64,000 nucleotides of DNA from Streptomyces orinoci. Its GTDB lineage: Bacteria > Actinomycetota > Actinomycetes > Streptomycetales > Streptomycetaceae. The position numbers and the translations under genes were made by a program. Each line of letters opens with the position of its first letter. The first letter of the stretch is position 1. The stretch spans positions 498,439 through 562,438 of the forward strand of contig NZ_PHNC01000031.1 of the NCBI RefSeq assembly GCF_003121295.1, read 5' to 3'. The notes beneath the pieces were generated by a model. It searched no databases. It was not told the DNA's origin and saw only the letters and a program-made list of their open reading frames with translations. This document shows, in pieces, positions 16,537 through 25,170 of this stretch.

Positions 16537-16623
16537 CGGTAGCGGAGGGATTTGAACCCTCGGTGGAGTTGCCCCCACACTCGCTTTCGAGGCGAGCTCC
16601 TTCGGCCGCTCGGACACGCTACC
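16537..16623 (-). tRNA. tRNA-Ser(CGA)
   Basis: Read leftward, the 87-base gene starts GGTAGCG and ends CGCTACCG, giving a 7-base acceptor stem and G discriminator. The anticodon stem CTCGC/GCGAG encloses the loop CTCGAAA, with anticodon CGA decoding UCG. A long variable arm and the GGTTCAAATCC T-loop confirm a class II serine tRNA. CCA is not encoded. Confidence 0.96.
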
Positions 16624-16670
16624 GAGGGAGAGCTTAGCGGACGTTGGGCCGTGCTCCGAAATCGGTTTCC

Positions 16671-17147
16671 TCAGCGGGCCCGGAAGAATTCGGTGAGCAG
16701 GGCCGAACACCGGTCCGCCAGCACGCCGGAGACGACTTCGGGGCGGTGGTTGAGACGTCGGTCACGTACCACGTCCCAGAGCGAGCCGGCCGCGCCGGCC
16801 TTCTCGTCGGCCGCGCCGTAGACCACCCGGTCCAGTCGGGAGAGCACAATGGCGCCCGCGCACATGGTGCAGGGCTCCAGGGTCACCACCAGGGTGCAGC
16901 CGGTCAGCCGCCATTCGCCCATGGTGCGGGCGGCCGCGCGGATGGCCAGCACCTCGGCGTGGCCGGTGGGGTCGCCGGTGGCCTCCCGCTCATTGCGGCC
17001 GCGGCCGATCACCGTGCCGTCCGGGCCCAGCACCACCGCGCCCACCGGGACGTCGCCGGTGGCCGGGGCGCGTTCGGCCTCGGCCAGGGCTTCTTGCATG
17101 GACGGGTGCCAGGGGTCGCGGACCGGGTCGGGGACGGTGTGGTTCAT
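16671..17147 (-). CDS. tadA: tRNA adenosine(34) deaminase TadA
   Basis: A 158-residue cytidine-deaminase-fold zinc enzyme that converts A34 to inosine in tRNA-Arg(ACG), needed to read CGN codons. Zinc ligands His63 (in HAEVL), Cys92 and Cys95 (in PCTMC) and catalytic Glu65 are all present. Length fits the family. It follows its associated-protein gene by 29 bases in the leftward direction, and that pairing is usual in Streptomyces. Confidence 0.95.
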   Translation of the reverse strand: MNHTVPDPVRDPWHPSMQEALAEAERAPATGDVPVGAVVLGPDGTVIGRGRNEREATGDPTGHAEVLAIRAAARTMGEWRLTGCTLVVTLEPCTMCAGAIVLSRLDRVVYGAADEKAGAAGSLWDVVRDRRLNHRPEVVSGVLADRCSALLTEFFRAR

Positions 17148-17176
17148 GGCACCAGTGTGAGCGAGGGTGCTGTGGG

Positions 17177-17707
17177 TCAGCGGACAGCCTCCAGCACCTC
17201 GGTGCAGCCCAGGGTGTCGGCGATCTCGGTGAGGGCGTCCTCGCTGAGCGAGGTCAGCTCCTTGGCACCGATGCCCAGGTCGGCCAGGATGCCCTGGTCG
17301 CCCAGTGGCCCGGCCGGCACCCGCTCGGCGGCGGCGACGCCGTCGTCCTCGGACTCTTCCTCGTCCTCGGGCTCGCCCTCCTCGGTGCCGTCCAGGTCGA
17401 GGGTGTCCAGGTCGTCGTCCTCGGCGTCGTCACGGCCGAGGATCTCGTCCACCAGCAGAGCGCCATAGGAGCTGCGGTTGGCGGCGGAGGCGTCCGAGAG
17501 GTAGATGCGGGGGTCCTCCTCGCCGTCCACCCGGACGATGCCGAACCAGGAGTCCTCCTGCTCGATGAACACCAGGACCGTGTCGTCGTCCACCGACGCC
17601 TCACGGGCCAGGTCGGCGAAGTCGGACAGGGTTTCCACGTTGTCGAGGTCTGTGTCGCTCGCTTGCCACCCGTCTTCGGTGCGCGCGAGCAGTGCGGCGA
17701 AGTACAC
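17177..17707 (-). CDS. tRNA adenosine deaminase-associated protein
   Basis: A 176-residue acidic protein always found next to tadA in Streptomyces and named for that. The first about 95 residues are a folded domain (MYFAALLARTEDGWQASD, LVFIEQEDSWFGIVRVDG), followed by a run of Asp and Glu and a helical C-terminus (ELTSLSEDALTEIADTLGCTEVL). I start it at the GTG at 17707 behind GGGAG; the frame is open for another 47 codons without a ribosome site. Its biochemical role is unknown. Confidence 0.85.
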   Translation of the reverse strand: MYFAALLARTEDGWQASDTDLDNVETLSDFADLAREASVDDDTVLVFIEQEDSWFGIVRVDGEEDPRIYLSDASAANRSSYGALLVDEILGRDDAEDDDLDTLDLDGTEEGEPEDEEESEDDGVAAAERVPAGPLGDQGILADLGIGAKELTSLSEDALTEIADTLGCTEVLEAVR

Positions 17708-17907
17708 CGTGACTCTCCCACTGGTCATAGGCGGTGCCGGGCCGGACGGGGACAGCACCCCGCCCACTCGGAATCGTGGCAGAAACCTCGCCGTTGCGAG
17801 AGGTCTTCCGCGCTGCGTCGTGCAGGAGTCCGAAGAGATGCCGCTCACTTTCCGGCCCGGCGGCCGCCATCCGGGTTGGCCCCGCGGCCTGCCCGGTCAG
17901 TCGTGGC

Positions 17908-18147
17908 TCACCAGCGGAATGTGCGCATCCGGAGCTGCTGGCGCATCCGGGCCGCCCGCGCCCGGCGCGGCTGGACCCGGTCGCGGAGCTCCCTCGCCTC
18001 GTTCAGCTCACGGAGGAACTGGGCCCTGCGGTGTCTGCGCTCGGCGTCGCTCTCGGGCGCTTCGCGGACGGGGTCGGTCCTGGTCTGTGCCCGGTCGGCC
18101 GGTGTTTCCGGCCGGCTGTCGGGCTGTCGTCGATCACGGTCGGCCAT
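17908..18147 (-). CDS. Small basic hypothetical protein
   Basis: A 79-residue frame starting MADRDRRQPDSRP at 18147 behind GAGGTGG and ending RMRTFRW. It is strongly charged and arginine-rich, with a likely long helix through its centre (AQFLRELNEARELRDR), and has no cysteine or membrane segment. It lies upstream of the tadA pair and divergent from upp. It resembles short hypothetical proteins of Streptomyces; no role can be suggested. Confidence 0.55.
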   Translation of the reverse strand: MADRDRRQPDSRPETPADRAQTRTDPVREAPESDAERRHRRAQFLRELNEARELRDRVQPRRARAARMRQQLRMRTFRW

Positions 18148-18306
18148 GGGCAGCACCACCTCGTGCCGAGGTCCTCGCCCGGCGGAACGCACCGGGCGTC
18201 CCTGACCACTCTCCCCCCACTGGGGGGTTTGATGCCAGCGCGCGGCAGAAGGTACCGGCCGACGGCGCGGGCGCCGGTGCCCGAAAGCTCGGTTAATGTC
18301 GATGTC

Positions 18307-18942
18307 ATGCGGATCCACGTCGTCGACCACCCGCTGGTGGCGCACAAACTCACCACGCTGCGCGACAAGCGCACCGACTCCCCCACCTTCCGGCGGCTCG
18401 CCGACGAGCTGGTCACCCTGCTCGCCTATGAGGCCACGCGCGACGTGCGCACCGAGCAGGTCGATATAGAAACCCCGGTCACCGCGACCACCGGCGTCAA
18501 ACTCTCCCACCCGCGTCCGCTGGTGGTGCCGATCCTGCGGGCCGGGCTGGGCATGCTGGACGGCATGGTCCGGCTGCTGCCCACCGCCGAGGTCGGCTTC
18601 CTGGGCATGATCCGCAACGAGGAGACCCTCAAGGCGGAGACCTACGCCACCCGCATGCCGGACGACCTCTCCGGCCGCCAGGTCTATGTCCTGGACCCGA
18701 TGCTGGCCACCGGCGGCACCCTGGTCGCCGCGATCCAGGAGCTGATCTCCCGCGGCGCCGACGATGTGACGGCGATCTGCCTGCTGGCCGCCCCGGAGGG
18801 CGTTGAGGTCATGGAGCGCGAGCTGGCCGGCACCCCGGTGACCGTGGTCACCGCCTCGGTGGACGAGCGGCTCAATGAGAACGGCTATATCGTCCCGGGC
18901 CTGGGCGACGCGGGCGACCGGATGTACGGCACCGCGGGCTGA
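18307..18942 (+). CDS. upp: Uracil phosphoribosyltransferase
   Basis: A 211-residue pyrimidine salvage enzyme that makes UMP from uracil and PRPP. The PRPP-binding loop is VYVLDPMLATGGTL, and the uracil-binding C-terminal segment is NGYIVPGLGDAGDRMYGT. MRIHVVDHPLVAHKLTTLRD is typical of the family start. It is a single gene; its stop lies before a hairpin-rich gap and a convergent gene. Confidence 0.96.
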   Translation: MRIHVVDHPLVAHKLTTLRDKRTDSPTFRRLADELVTLLAYEATRDVRTEQVDIETPVTATTGVKLSHPRPLVVPILRAGLGMLDGMVRLLPTAEVGFLGMIRNEETLKAETYATRMPDDLSGRQVYVLDPMLATGGTLVAAIQELISRGADDVTAICLLAAPEGVEVMERELAGTPVTVVTASVDERLNENGYIVPGLGDAGDRMYGTAG

Positions 18943-18945
18943 GTC

Positions 18946-19013
18946 TCAGCACTGCGTCAGCACTGCCTCGGCAGCACTGTCCCAGCGGCAGTGCCACAGC
19001 AGCAGTGCCTCAG
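18946..19013. terminator. Hairpin cluster of CAGCACTG repeats between convergent genes
   Basis: About 68 bases contain repeated CAGCACTG and GCAGTGC in both orientations (for example GGCAGCACTG and CAGCGGCAGTGCC), so several alternative hairpins can form. It lies between the stops of upp and the convergent LytR_C gene. Confidence 0.55.
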
Positions 19014-19681
19014 CATTTCGAGGCGGAGGGCGAGGGCGACGGCCGCGGGCTGCCGCTGGGCGGCGCGCTGGTGGCGGCACCCGGCTTGGCCGGGAGTTCC
19101 TTGAAGGCGTCACCGATGATCAGGTCGATGTCCTCGCCCTTGCGCACATCACTCTTCACCTCGGCCCCGCCGAGCTGCTCGCCCAGCACCTTCATCGGGC
19201 CCTCGGCGGCGTCGGGGGAGCCCAGCAGCAGGGCGGTGCCGGGCACCTTCTTGTCGTACTGCTCCGGGGCGTTGCCCACCTTGCCGATCTTGAAGCCGCG
19301 CTGTTTGAGCTCCTCGGCGGTGGTCTGGGCGAGCCGGCTGCGGGCGGTGGCGTTGTAGACGTTGACGGTGATGTCCTCGGGCCTGGGCAACGGCTCCTCA
19401 CGGGGAGCGCCATGCCCCAGGCGGGCGTCCTTGCCGCTGCCCTCGGCCGAGGCCCTGGCGCAGGGCCCCTCATGCCTGGCCGCCCGGTCGGTGGTGTCCG
19501 GTCCGCCGGAGAACACCTCGACCAGCTGCGCCGTACCCCAGGCGCCCAGCCCCAGCACGACCGCGGCGGCGGACGCGGCGAGGGCGACCCTGCGAGGGCT
19601 CCTGGTACGCCGCATATGCGGGAAGCGTTGGCCCGTGATCCGGTATTTGCCGCCCATGCCAGGAGGGGTGAGCATGCTCAT
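19010..19681 (-). CDS. LytR C-terminal domain (LytR_C) membrane-anchored protein
   Basis: A 223-residue protein with one transmembrane helix (about residues 30-55, VALAASAAAVVLGLGAWGTAQ), an outside linker and a LytR_C domain (ITVNVYNATARSRLAQTTAEELKQRGFKIGKV to IDLIIGDAFKEL). The domain occurs beside and within cell-wall glycopolymer ligases, but this protein lacks the catalytic LCP domain, so it is probably an accessory envelope protein. The C-terminal tail is Ser/Pro-rich and ends in Cys. ATG starts at 19681 and 19675 and a later one in PHMRRTRS are possible. Confidence 0.85.
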   Translation of the reverse strand: MSMLTPPGMGGKYRITGQRFPHMRRTRSPRRVALAASAAAVVLGLGAWGTAQLVEVFSGGPDTTDRAARHEGPCARASAEGSGKDARLGHGAPREEPLPRPEDITVNVYNATARSRLAQTTAEELKQRGFKIGKVGNAPEQYDKKVPGTALLLGSPDAAEGPMKVLGEQLGGAEVKSDVRKGEDIDLIIGDAFKELPAKPGAATSAPPSGSPRPSPSPSASKC

Positions 19682-19781
19682 GGGCGGCAGCGTAGTGCGG
19701 GCGGCGGGCGCTGCCTACCAGATGATCAGAGGGTTGCGGGCCGCCAACCCGAAAGGGCCAACCTGCGGGGAGACCGCCGGC

Positions 19782-20078
19782 TCAGTCCAGCTCGAGGACG
19801 CGGGCGTGCAGCACCTGCCGCTGCTGGAGCGCGGCACGGACGGCGCGGTGCAGCCCGTCCTCCAGATAGAGATCGCCCTGCCACTTGACCACATGGGCGA
19901 AGAGGTCGCCGTAGAAGGTGGAGTCCTCGGCGAGCAGGGTCTCCAGGTCGAGCTGCTGTTTGGTGGTCACCAGCTGGTCCAGGCGTACCGGGCGTGGGGC
20001 GACATCCGCCCACTGGCGGGTGCTTTCCCGGCCGTGGTCGGGGTACGGCCGACCGTTTCCGATGCGCTTGAAGATCAC
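19782..20078 (-). CDS. Conserved actinobacterial protein, sometimes labelled VapB-type antitoxin
   Basis: A 98-residue soluble protein starting MIFKRIGNGRPYPDHGRES and ending near VLHARVLELD, well conserved in Streptomyces. Databases often give it the name type II antitoxin (VapB family), but I see no AbrB/MazE swapped-hairpin start and no PIN-domain toxin gene beside it, so that name should be treated with caution. It lies between the LytR_C gene and signal peptidase I, all leftward. Confidence 0.75.
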   Translation of the reverse strand: MIFKRIGNGRPYPDHGRESTRQWADVAPRPVRLDQLVTTKQQLDLETLLAEDSTFYGDLFAHVVKWQGDLYLEDGLHRAVRAALQQRQVLHARVLELD

Positions 20079-20128
20079 ACGGAAAGCCTACCGGGCCGGT
20101 GGCTCCCGGCGCAGCCATGGCGCGACAG

Positions 20129-20992
20129 TCAGGCCCCGGTGGTCCCGGAACCCCGGGCGCCGCGCCTGCGGCGGCGGCGCAGCAGCACCAGGGGCACCGC
20201 GCCGGTCAGGGCGACGGCGGCAGGGGCGGCCGGGACGGCGGCCGCGGCGCGGTTGATGCCGGACTGGTGGAAGGTGCCGGGGATCGGCAGGGTGTCCCAG
20301 CGGTTGAGCGGCCAGGCGACCACCACGGCGCGGCCCACCACATTGCCCACCGGGACAAAGCCGCCGTTGCGGTCGTCCTGGTGGTAGCGGGAGTCGGCGG
20401 AGTTCTGGCGGTGGTCACCCATCACCCAGATTCGGTCCTTGGGCACCGTGACCGTGAACTGGCTCTCCGGGTCGGTGCTGCAGGGGGTGTTGCCCGGGTA
20501 GACATAGGGCTCCTTGAGCGCCTTGCCGTTGACCTTCAGCGGGCCGGTGCCCTTGCACTCCACGGTGTCCCCGGCCACCCCGATGACCCGCTTGATGAGG
20601 TCCTTCTCATTGGCGGAGGGCATCAGCCCGATAAAGCTGAGCACCTTCTGCACCGCATTGGGCTGTGGAGTGGGCTCATTGGCCAGCCAGTTGTCCGGGT
20701 CGTGGAAGACCACCACCTCGCCGCGCTCCGGCTTGGAGCCGAACCAGGGGGTGAGCTTGTCCACCAGGACCCGGTCGCCCTGCTGAAGGGTGTTCTGCAT
20801 GGAGTCCGAGGGGATGGAGAAGGCCTGCACCAGGAAGGTCTTGATCAGCAGGGCCAGCACCAGGGCGACGCCGACCAGCAGCGGCAGTTCCTTCCAGAAC
20901 GGCCGCTGCTGCCGCTTCTTGGTCTTGGCCGGGCTCGCGGGTTCGTCCGGCCCGTCCTTCTCGGGCCGTGCGCCGACCGCCAGGTCCCCCAT
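20129..20992 (-). CDS. lepB: Signal peptidase I
   Basis: A 287-residue membrane protease that cleaves Sec and Tat signal peptides on the outer face of the membrane. One N-terminal helix (about residues 37-55) precedes box B, IPSDSMQNTL, with nucleophile Ser64; the general-base Lys134 lies in DLIKRVIGV and box E reads GDHRQNSADSR. Unusually for short family members, there is a second hydrophobic segment at the C-terminus (about 255-278) followed by an arginine run. The ATG at 20992 is spaced 7 bases from GAGGAG; the GTG two codons earlier is too close. Confidence 0.94.
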   Translation of the reverse strand: MGDLAVGARPEKDGPDEPASPAKTKKRQQRPFWKELPLLVGVALVLALLIKTFLVQAFSIPSDSMQNTLQQGDRVLVDKLTPWFGSKPERGEVVVFHDPDNWLANEPTPQPNAVQKVLSFIGLMPSANEKDLIKRVIGVAGDTVECKGTGPLKVNGKALKEPYVYPGNTPCSTDPESQFTVTVPKDRIWVMGDHRQNSADSRYHQDDRNGGFVPVGNVVGRAVVVAWPLNRWDTLPIPGTFHQSGINRAAAAVPAAPAAVALTGAVPLVLLRRRRRRGARGSGTTGA

Positions 20993-21085
20993 GTCCACTC
21001 CTCAGCCCGCCTGAAGCTCGTCCTTGCGAATCCTCGCGATTCCTCCGAAGGAGCCACCCTATGCGACGGGGCGGTAAACGCGGGG

Positions 21086-21862
21086 TCAGCTTCCGGGCGG
21101 GCGGTGGGCCTCGATGACGGTGGCGTCAAGGTCCTCGCAGGTGGCGACGGTTGCCGGCAGTCCGGCGGAGGCGACGGCGGCCAGGGCCGCGTCCTGTTGC
21201 CGGCGGCTGGTCTCGGACAGCAGCCGGCCGCCGGGGGCCAGCCAGTACGGGGCCTCGGCCAGCACCCGGCGCAGCACATCCAGGCCGTCGGCGCCGCCGT
21301 CCAGGGCCACCCGGGCCTCGTGCTCCCGGGCCTCGGCGGGCAGGAAGGCGATATCGGCGGTGGGCACATAGGGGACATTGGCCAGCAGGACGTCCACCCG
21401 GCCGCGCAGGCCGGCGGGCAGCGGTGCGAAGAGGTCGCCCTGGTACACCCGGCCGCCCAGCGGGGCCAGATTGCGGCGGGCGCAGGCCACCGCCGCCGGG
21501 TCGATATCGGCGGCGTACAGCTCCACCTCGGTGCCGCGGGCCGCCAGCGCGGCGCCCAGGGCGCCGCTGCCGCAGCACAGGTCGAGGACCACGGCGCCCG
21601 GGGTGAGCAGGGCGGCGGCCCGTTCGATGAGGAACTCGGTGCGGCGGCGGGGGACGAACACCCCGGGATCGACGGCGAAGCGCCGGCCGCCGAACTCGGC
21701 CCAGCCCAGGACGTGTTCGAGCGGGAACCCGGCGGCCCGGCGGGCGGCCATGGCGGACAGTTCGGCGGGCGAGCCGGCGGCCGAGGCCAGCAGCCGGGCC
21801 TCGTCCTCGGCGAAGACACAGCCGGCGGAACGGAGTTGGGTGACGATGGAGGAGAGGGACAT
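21086..21862 (-). CDS. HemK-family protein N5-glutamine methyltransferase-like protein
   Basis: A 258-residue SAM-dependent methyltransferase of the PrmC/HemK fold. Motif I is VVLDLCCGSGALG (about 91-103), the acidic motif is AADIDPAAV, and the catalytic NPPY tetrad is replaced by NVPY at 162-165. NPPY holds the target amide, so the Pro-to-Val change suggests a changed or slower activity; family members with this form are annotated as putative N5-glutamine methyltransferases. It is unlikely to be the main release-factor methylase, normally next to prfA. It follows the two-component pair in the leftward direction. Confidence 0.82.
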   Translation of the reverse strand: MSLSSIVTQLRSAGCVFAEDEARLLASAAGSPAELSAMAARRAAGFPLEHVLGWAEFGGRRFAVDPGVFVPRRRTEFLIERAAALLTPGAVVLDLCCGSGALGAALAARGTEVELYAADIDPAAVACARRNLAPLGGRVYQGDLFAPLPAGLRGRVDVLLANVPYVPTADIAFLPAEAREHEARVALDGGADGLDVLRRVLAEAPYWLAPGGRLLSETSRRQQDAALAAVASAGLPATVATCEDLDATVIEAHRPPGS

Positions 21863-21887
21863 CGGGAGCCTTCCGGGAAGATCCGAA

Positions 21888-21948
21888 GGGCGCTCCCGGC
21901 GGTCAGCTCATCCGCGGCGGGACCGCGTGACCTCGGGCGGGAGCGCCC
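21888..21948. terminator. Long-loop hairpin between kinase and HemK-like genes
   Basis: GGGCGCTCCCG at 21888-21898 pairs perfectly with 21938-21948 across a 39-base loop that itself can fold. It lies 43 bases past the kinase stop and 25 bases before the next start. Confidence 0.5.
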
Positions 21949-21991
21949 GGCCTGCTACAGCGGTAATGGGGCTCACCTCCTGGGCCGTTGA

Positions 21992-23455
21992 TCACTTGGA
22001 CGCGGAAACAGTACCCGATCCCGCCGCCAGCGGCAGCCGCACCCGGAACAACGCCCCCTGCCCGGGTGCGGTCTTGAGGTCCACCTGTCCCTGGTGCGCC
22101 GCCACCAGCGCCGAGACGATGGCCAGGCCCAGGCCGGCGCCACCGCCCCGGCCACGGCTGCGGGAGGGGTCCGCCCGGTAGAAGCGCTCGAAGACCCGGG
22201 CCGCCTGCTCCTCGGTCAACCCCGGGCCCTGGTCGGCGACTTCGAGGACGCCCTGGTCACCGGTGCGGCCCACGCCGATGCGTACCGGGGTGCCGGGCGG
22301 GGTGTGGGCCACCGCGTTGCCCACCAGGTTGGTGACCACCTGGCGCAGCCGGGCCTCGTCGCCGTGCACCGGCGCCGGGCCGGGCGGCCCCTCGCCGCCG
22401 GGGCCGGTGAGGGTGACGGTACGGCCGGGGTCCAGGGCGCGGGTGTCGTGCAGGGCGTCCACGGCCAGGGTGCGCAGGTCCATGGGGGCCGGTTCCAGGG
22501 GGCGTTGCTCGTTCAGCCGGACCAGGGTGAGCAGGTCCTCCACCAGGCCGCCCAGCCGGATGGCCTCGCTCTCGATCCGGGCCATGGTGCGGGCCGTCTC
22601 CTCCTCACCGGACAGCGCGCCCATCCGGTGCAGTTCGGCGAAGCCCCGGATGCCGGCCAGCGGGGTGCGCAGCTCATGCCCGGCGTCGGCCATGAACCGG
22701 CGCATCCGCCGCTCCGACTCGGCGCGGGCGGCGAAGGCCGACTCCAGCTGGGCCAGCATCTCGTTGAGGGCGCTGGTCAGCCGGCCCGCCTCGGTGCGCG
22801 GGGACGCCTGGGGCATCCGATGGGAGAGCGGACGGCCGGCGGCGATCTCCGCCGCGGTGGCCTCGATCCGGCGCAGCGGGCGCAGTCCGGCCCGTACGGC
22901 GAACCAGCCGGCCAGGCTGAGCAGGGCCAGGGTGCCGCCGCCGATGGCCAGGAAGGCGGTGCCCAGCTGGTCCAGGGTGGTGGAGACCTCCTGCAGCGGC
23001 AGGGCCACCACCACTCCGGCGGGCAGCGAGGGGTCCTTGCTCCGGTCCACCGGCACGATCAGCGCCCGCCAGTGGTCCGGGCCCTGGTCGCCGGGGACCT
23101 CGAAGGGGTGGCCGAACCGGGACCGCAGCTGTGCGGCGGTCATGGCGGGCCAGCACGGTCGGGGATCACCGGCGGTCATCGGGCGGCGGAACTTCTCCGA
23201 GACCGTGCCGTCGGGGCCCGCGAAGGCCACCACATACTGGCTGGGCAGCCAGGAGCCATGGCCGCCGTGGGTGGCCCGGGGGACGCCCTCGGCGGCGAGC
23301 CGGCCGGCCAGTTTGTCGCCGTAGCGGGTCAGACGCTGGTCCACCCGCTGCACCAGCTGCCCGCGCACCACGCCCAGGACGAGCGTGTCGCTCACCGTCA
23401 GGCCCAGTGCCACCAGGGCGGCGGCCAGCAGCACCAGCCGGGTGCGCAGTGACAT
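21992..23455 (-). CDS. OmpR-class sensor histidine kinase
   Basis: A 487-residue transmembrane sensor kinase with two membrane helices (about 8-30 and 165-188) flanking an outer sensor domain of about 135 residues, then a HAMP linker, HisKA with DAGHELRTPLAGIRGF (phospho-acceptor His260) and HATPase_c with NLVGNAVAHTPPGT and ERFYRADPSRSRGRGGGAGLGLAIV. It is encoded 4 bases after its response regulator and forms one operon with it. The signal is unknown. Confidence 0.93.
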   Translation of the reverse strand: MSLRTRLVLLAAALVALGLTVSDTLVLGVVRGQLVQRVDQRLTRYGDKLAGRLAAEGVPRATHGGHGSWLPSQYVVAFAGPDGTVSEKFRRPMTAGDPRPCWPAMTAAQLRSRFGHPFEVPGDQGPDHWRALIVPVDRSKDPSLPAGVVVALPLQEVSTTLDQLGTAFLAIGGGTLALLSLAGWFAVRAGLRPLRRIEATAAEIAAGRPLSHRMPQASPRTEAGRLTSALNEMLAQLESAFAARAESERRMRRFMADAGHELRTPLAGIRGFAELHRMGALSGEEETARTMARIESEAIRLGGLVEDLLTLVRLNEQRPLEPAPMDLRTLAVDALHDTRALDPGRTVTLTGPGGEGPPGPAPVHGDEARLRQVVTNLVGNAVAHTPPGTPVRIGVGRTGDQGVLEVADQGPGLTEEQAARVFERFYRADPSRSRGRGGGAGLGLAIVSALVAAHQGQVDLKTAPGQGALFRVRLPLAAGSGTVSASK

Positions 23456-23459
23456 GCCC

Positions 23460-24158
23460 TCAGCCCTGGGGGTGGCGCAGTACGTAGCCGACGCCGCGCA
23501 CCGTGTGGATCAGCTTGCGCGGGCCCGGGTCCACCTTGCGGCGCAGATAGGAGACATAGGACTCGACGATGCTGAAGTCACCGCCGAAGTCGTGGTTCCA
23601 GACCTCCTCGGCGATCCGTGCCTTGGGCTGTACCCGGCCGGCGTTGGCCATGAGGTGGGCCAGCAGCCGGAATTCGGTGGGGGAGAGGGCGACCGTCCGT
23701 CCCTCCCGCCACACCCGGTGGGCCACCGGGTCGAGTTCCAGATCGGCCACCACCAGGCGGCCGTCGTCGGGATAGCCGCCGGTGCGGCGCAGTACGGCCT
23801 CGATCCGGGCGATCAGCTCGGCGACGCTGAAGGGCTTGGTGAGGTAGTCGTCGCCGCCCGCGCTCAGCCCGCCGACCTTGTCCCCGACGCCGTTGCGGGC
23901 GGTCAGGAAGAGCACCGGCAGCCGGTCCCGCTCCCGCCGCCGGCGCAGCCGCCGGACCACGGCGAAGCCATCCATATCGGGCAGCATCACATCCAGGACC
24001 ACCAGGTCGGGCCGCTTGCGTTCGATCCGCTCCAGTGCCTGCGCCCCGGTGCCGGCCAGGTCCACTTCGAATCCGGCGAAGCGCAGGGAGGTGGCGAGCA
24101 GCTCCCTGATGGTGGGCTCGTCATCGACGACCAGCAGGCTGGCCCGGGGAGCGTCCAT
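23460..24158 (-). CDS. OmpR-family response regulator
   Basis: A 232-residue regulator with a receiver domain (D12-D13 acidic pair, phospho-acceptor Asp56 in LVVLDVMLPDMDG, Lys in YLTKPFS) and an OmpR-type winged helix (ALSPTEFRLLAHLMANAG, VESYVSYLRRKVDPG, IHTVRGVGYVLR). It is the first gene of the leftward pair with the kinase. The gap before it (24159-24308) holds a 17-base direct duplication around GCTGTGCGGGTCCGG but no gene. Confidence 0.94.
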   Translation of the reverse strand: MDAPRASLLVVDDEPTIRELLATSLRFAGFEVDLAGTGAQALERIERKRPDLVVLDVMLPDMDGFAVVRRLRRRRERDRLPVLFLTARNGVGDKVGGLSAGGDDYLTKPFSVAELIARIEAVLRRTGGYPDDGRLVVADLELDPVAHRVWREGRTVALSPTEFRLLAHLMANAGRVQPKARIAEEVWNHDFGGDFSIVESYVSYLRRKVDPGPRKLIHTVRGVGYVLRHPQG

Positions 24159-24308
24159 GGTCCTCTCGGGGTCGGGGGGGCGGGGCAGGCCGCACGGTAT
24201 GCGGTTTCCGGGTAAGGGCGCGGTGAGGGGTTGCTGTGCGGGTCCGGCTTGCTGTGCGGGTCCGGGGGCTCCAACTCTCCCAGGCCGGCCGGGAGTTCGT
24301 AAGACGGC

Positions 24309-25043
24309 TTATGGGGCGATCCGGACCGCCAGGCCGTCCAGTACGCGCTGGAGACCGTAGTCGAACTTCTCCTCGCGGATCCGCCGGGGGTCCTTGCCGC
24401 GCAGCGCGGCGTACTGCTCCTGCAACTGCGGATGCTCCCGGGCCGCCTCCTCGGCGGCGGGCCAGAGCCGTTCCACCCACTCCTGTTCGGTGTGGCCGCT
24501 GCGCGCCAGCATGGTCAGCCGGCCGGCCTCGCTGATGCTCATCCCGATGACATAGGCGGTGAGGCCGGACACGGCGGGGTCGGCCTCCCCGGTGGGCAGG
24601 CCCGCCTTCTCGGTCACGGCCAGCATGCCCTCGAAGACCCGCATCGCATTGGGCCCCAGCTGGGTCACCCCCAGCTCGCCCAGCACCGAGGCCATCCAGG
24701 GGTGCCGGAGGATGGCGGAGCGCAGGCTGTGGGCGTAGCGCGCCAGGGCCGTCCGCCACTGGGCGGGGTCGTCCAGCCGGGGCACCTCGATCTCGCCGTG
24801 GACCTCGTCCACCACGAGCTCGATCAGCTCGTCCTTGTTGGCCACATGGGTGTACATCGAGGTGGCTCCGGCGTTCAGCCGGGTGCCGAGCCTGCGCATG
24901 CTCAGTGCCTCGATGCCCTCCGTGTCCAGCAGCTCCAGGGCGGCGGCCACGATCTGGTCCCGGCTGAGCGCGGGCTGTTCGCGCTTGCGCCGCCGGGGGC
25001 GGGTCCACACCGAAGGGATCGGCTGCTTCTCGTCGGCCGGCAT
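24309..25043 (-). CDS. TetR-family regulator with TetR_C domain
   Basis: A 244-residue regulator: N-terminal helix-turn-helix (LSRDQIVAAALELLDTEG, then TRLNAGATSMYTHVANKDEL) and a TetR_C ligand-binding domain. The ATG at 25043 follows AGAGAGGAG. It is divergent from a broken serine hydrolase-like gene at 25171, with a large palindrome between them. The palindrome and start context resemble those of the MFS operon at the left end of the window, whose TetR protein is of the same subfamily. Confidence 0.88.
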   Translation of the reverse strand: MPADEKQPIPSVWTRPRRRKREQPALSRDQIVAAALELLDTEGIEALSMRRLGTRLNAGATSMYTHVANKDELIELVVDEVHGEIEVPRLDDPAQWRTALARYAHSLRSAILRHPWMASVLGELGVTQLGPNAMRVFEGMLAVTEKAGLPTGEADPAVSGLTAYVIGMSISEAGRLTMLARSGHTEQEWVERLWPAAEEAAREHPQLQEQYAALRGKDPRRIREEKFDYGLQRVLDGLAVRIAP

Positions 25044-25080
25044 GCGGCTCCTCTCTCTGGCGGGCTCCAGCATAGCCGCC

Positions 25081-25118
25081 GACCGTACGACGTACGCCAT
25101 AGCGAACGTCGTACGGTC
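25081..25118. promoter_or_regulatory. TetR operator between the regulator and a broken gene
   Basis: Perfect 13-base arms, GACCGTACGACGT at 25081-25093 and its complement at 25106-25118, with a 12-base spacer, lie in the divergent promoter. A second, looser GTAC-rich site follows at about 25139-25160, ending in CGTACAAGGAG directly before the next start codon, exactly as in the operator at 41-80. Confidence 0.7.
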
Positions 25119-25170
25119 TCCGTACAGCGTTTGGTGAGACGTACGGTGTTCATACGTACAAGGAGAGCCG

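Noticed and set aside
19782..20078. Type II toxin-antitoxin module
   Set aside because: Only the protein often called VapB-like is present; there is no adjacent toxin gene, so a toxin-antitoxin pair is not supported.
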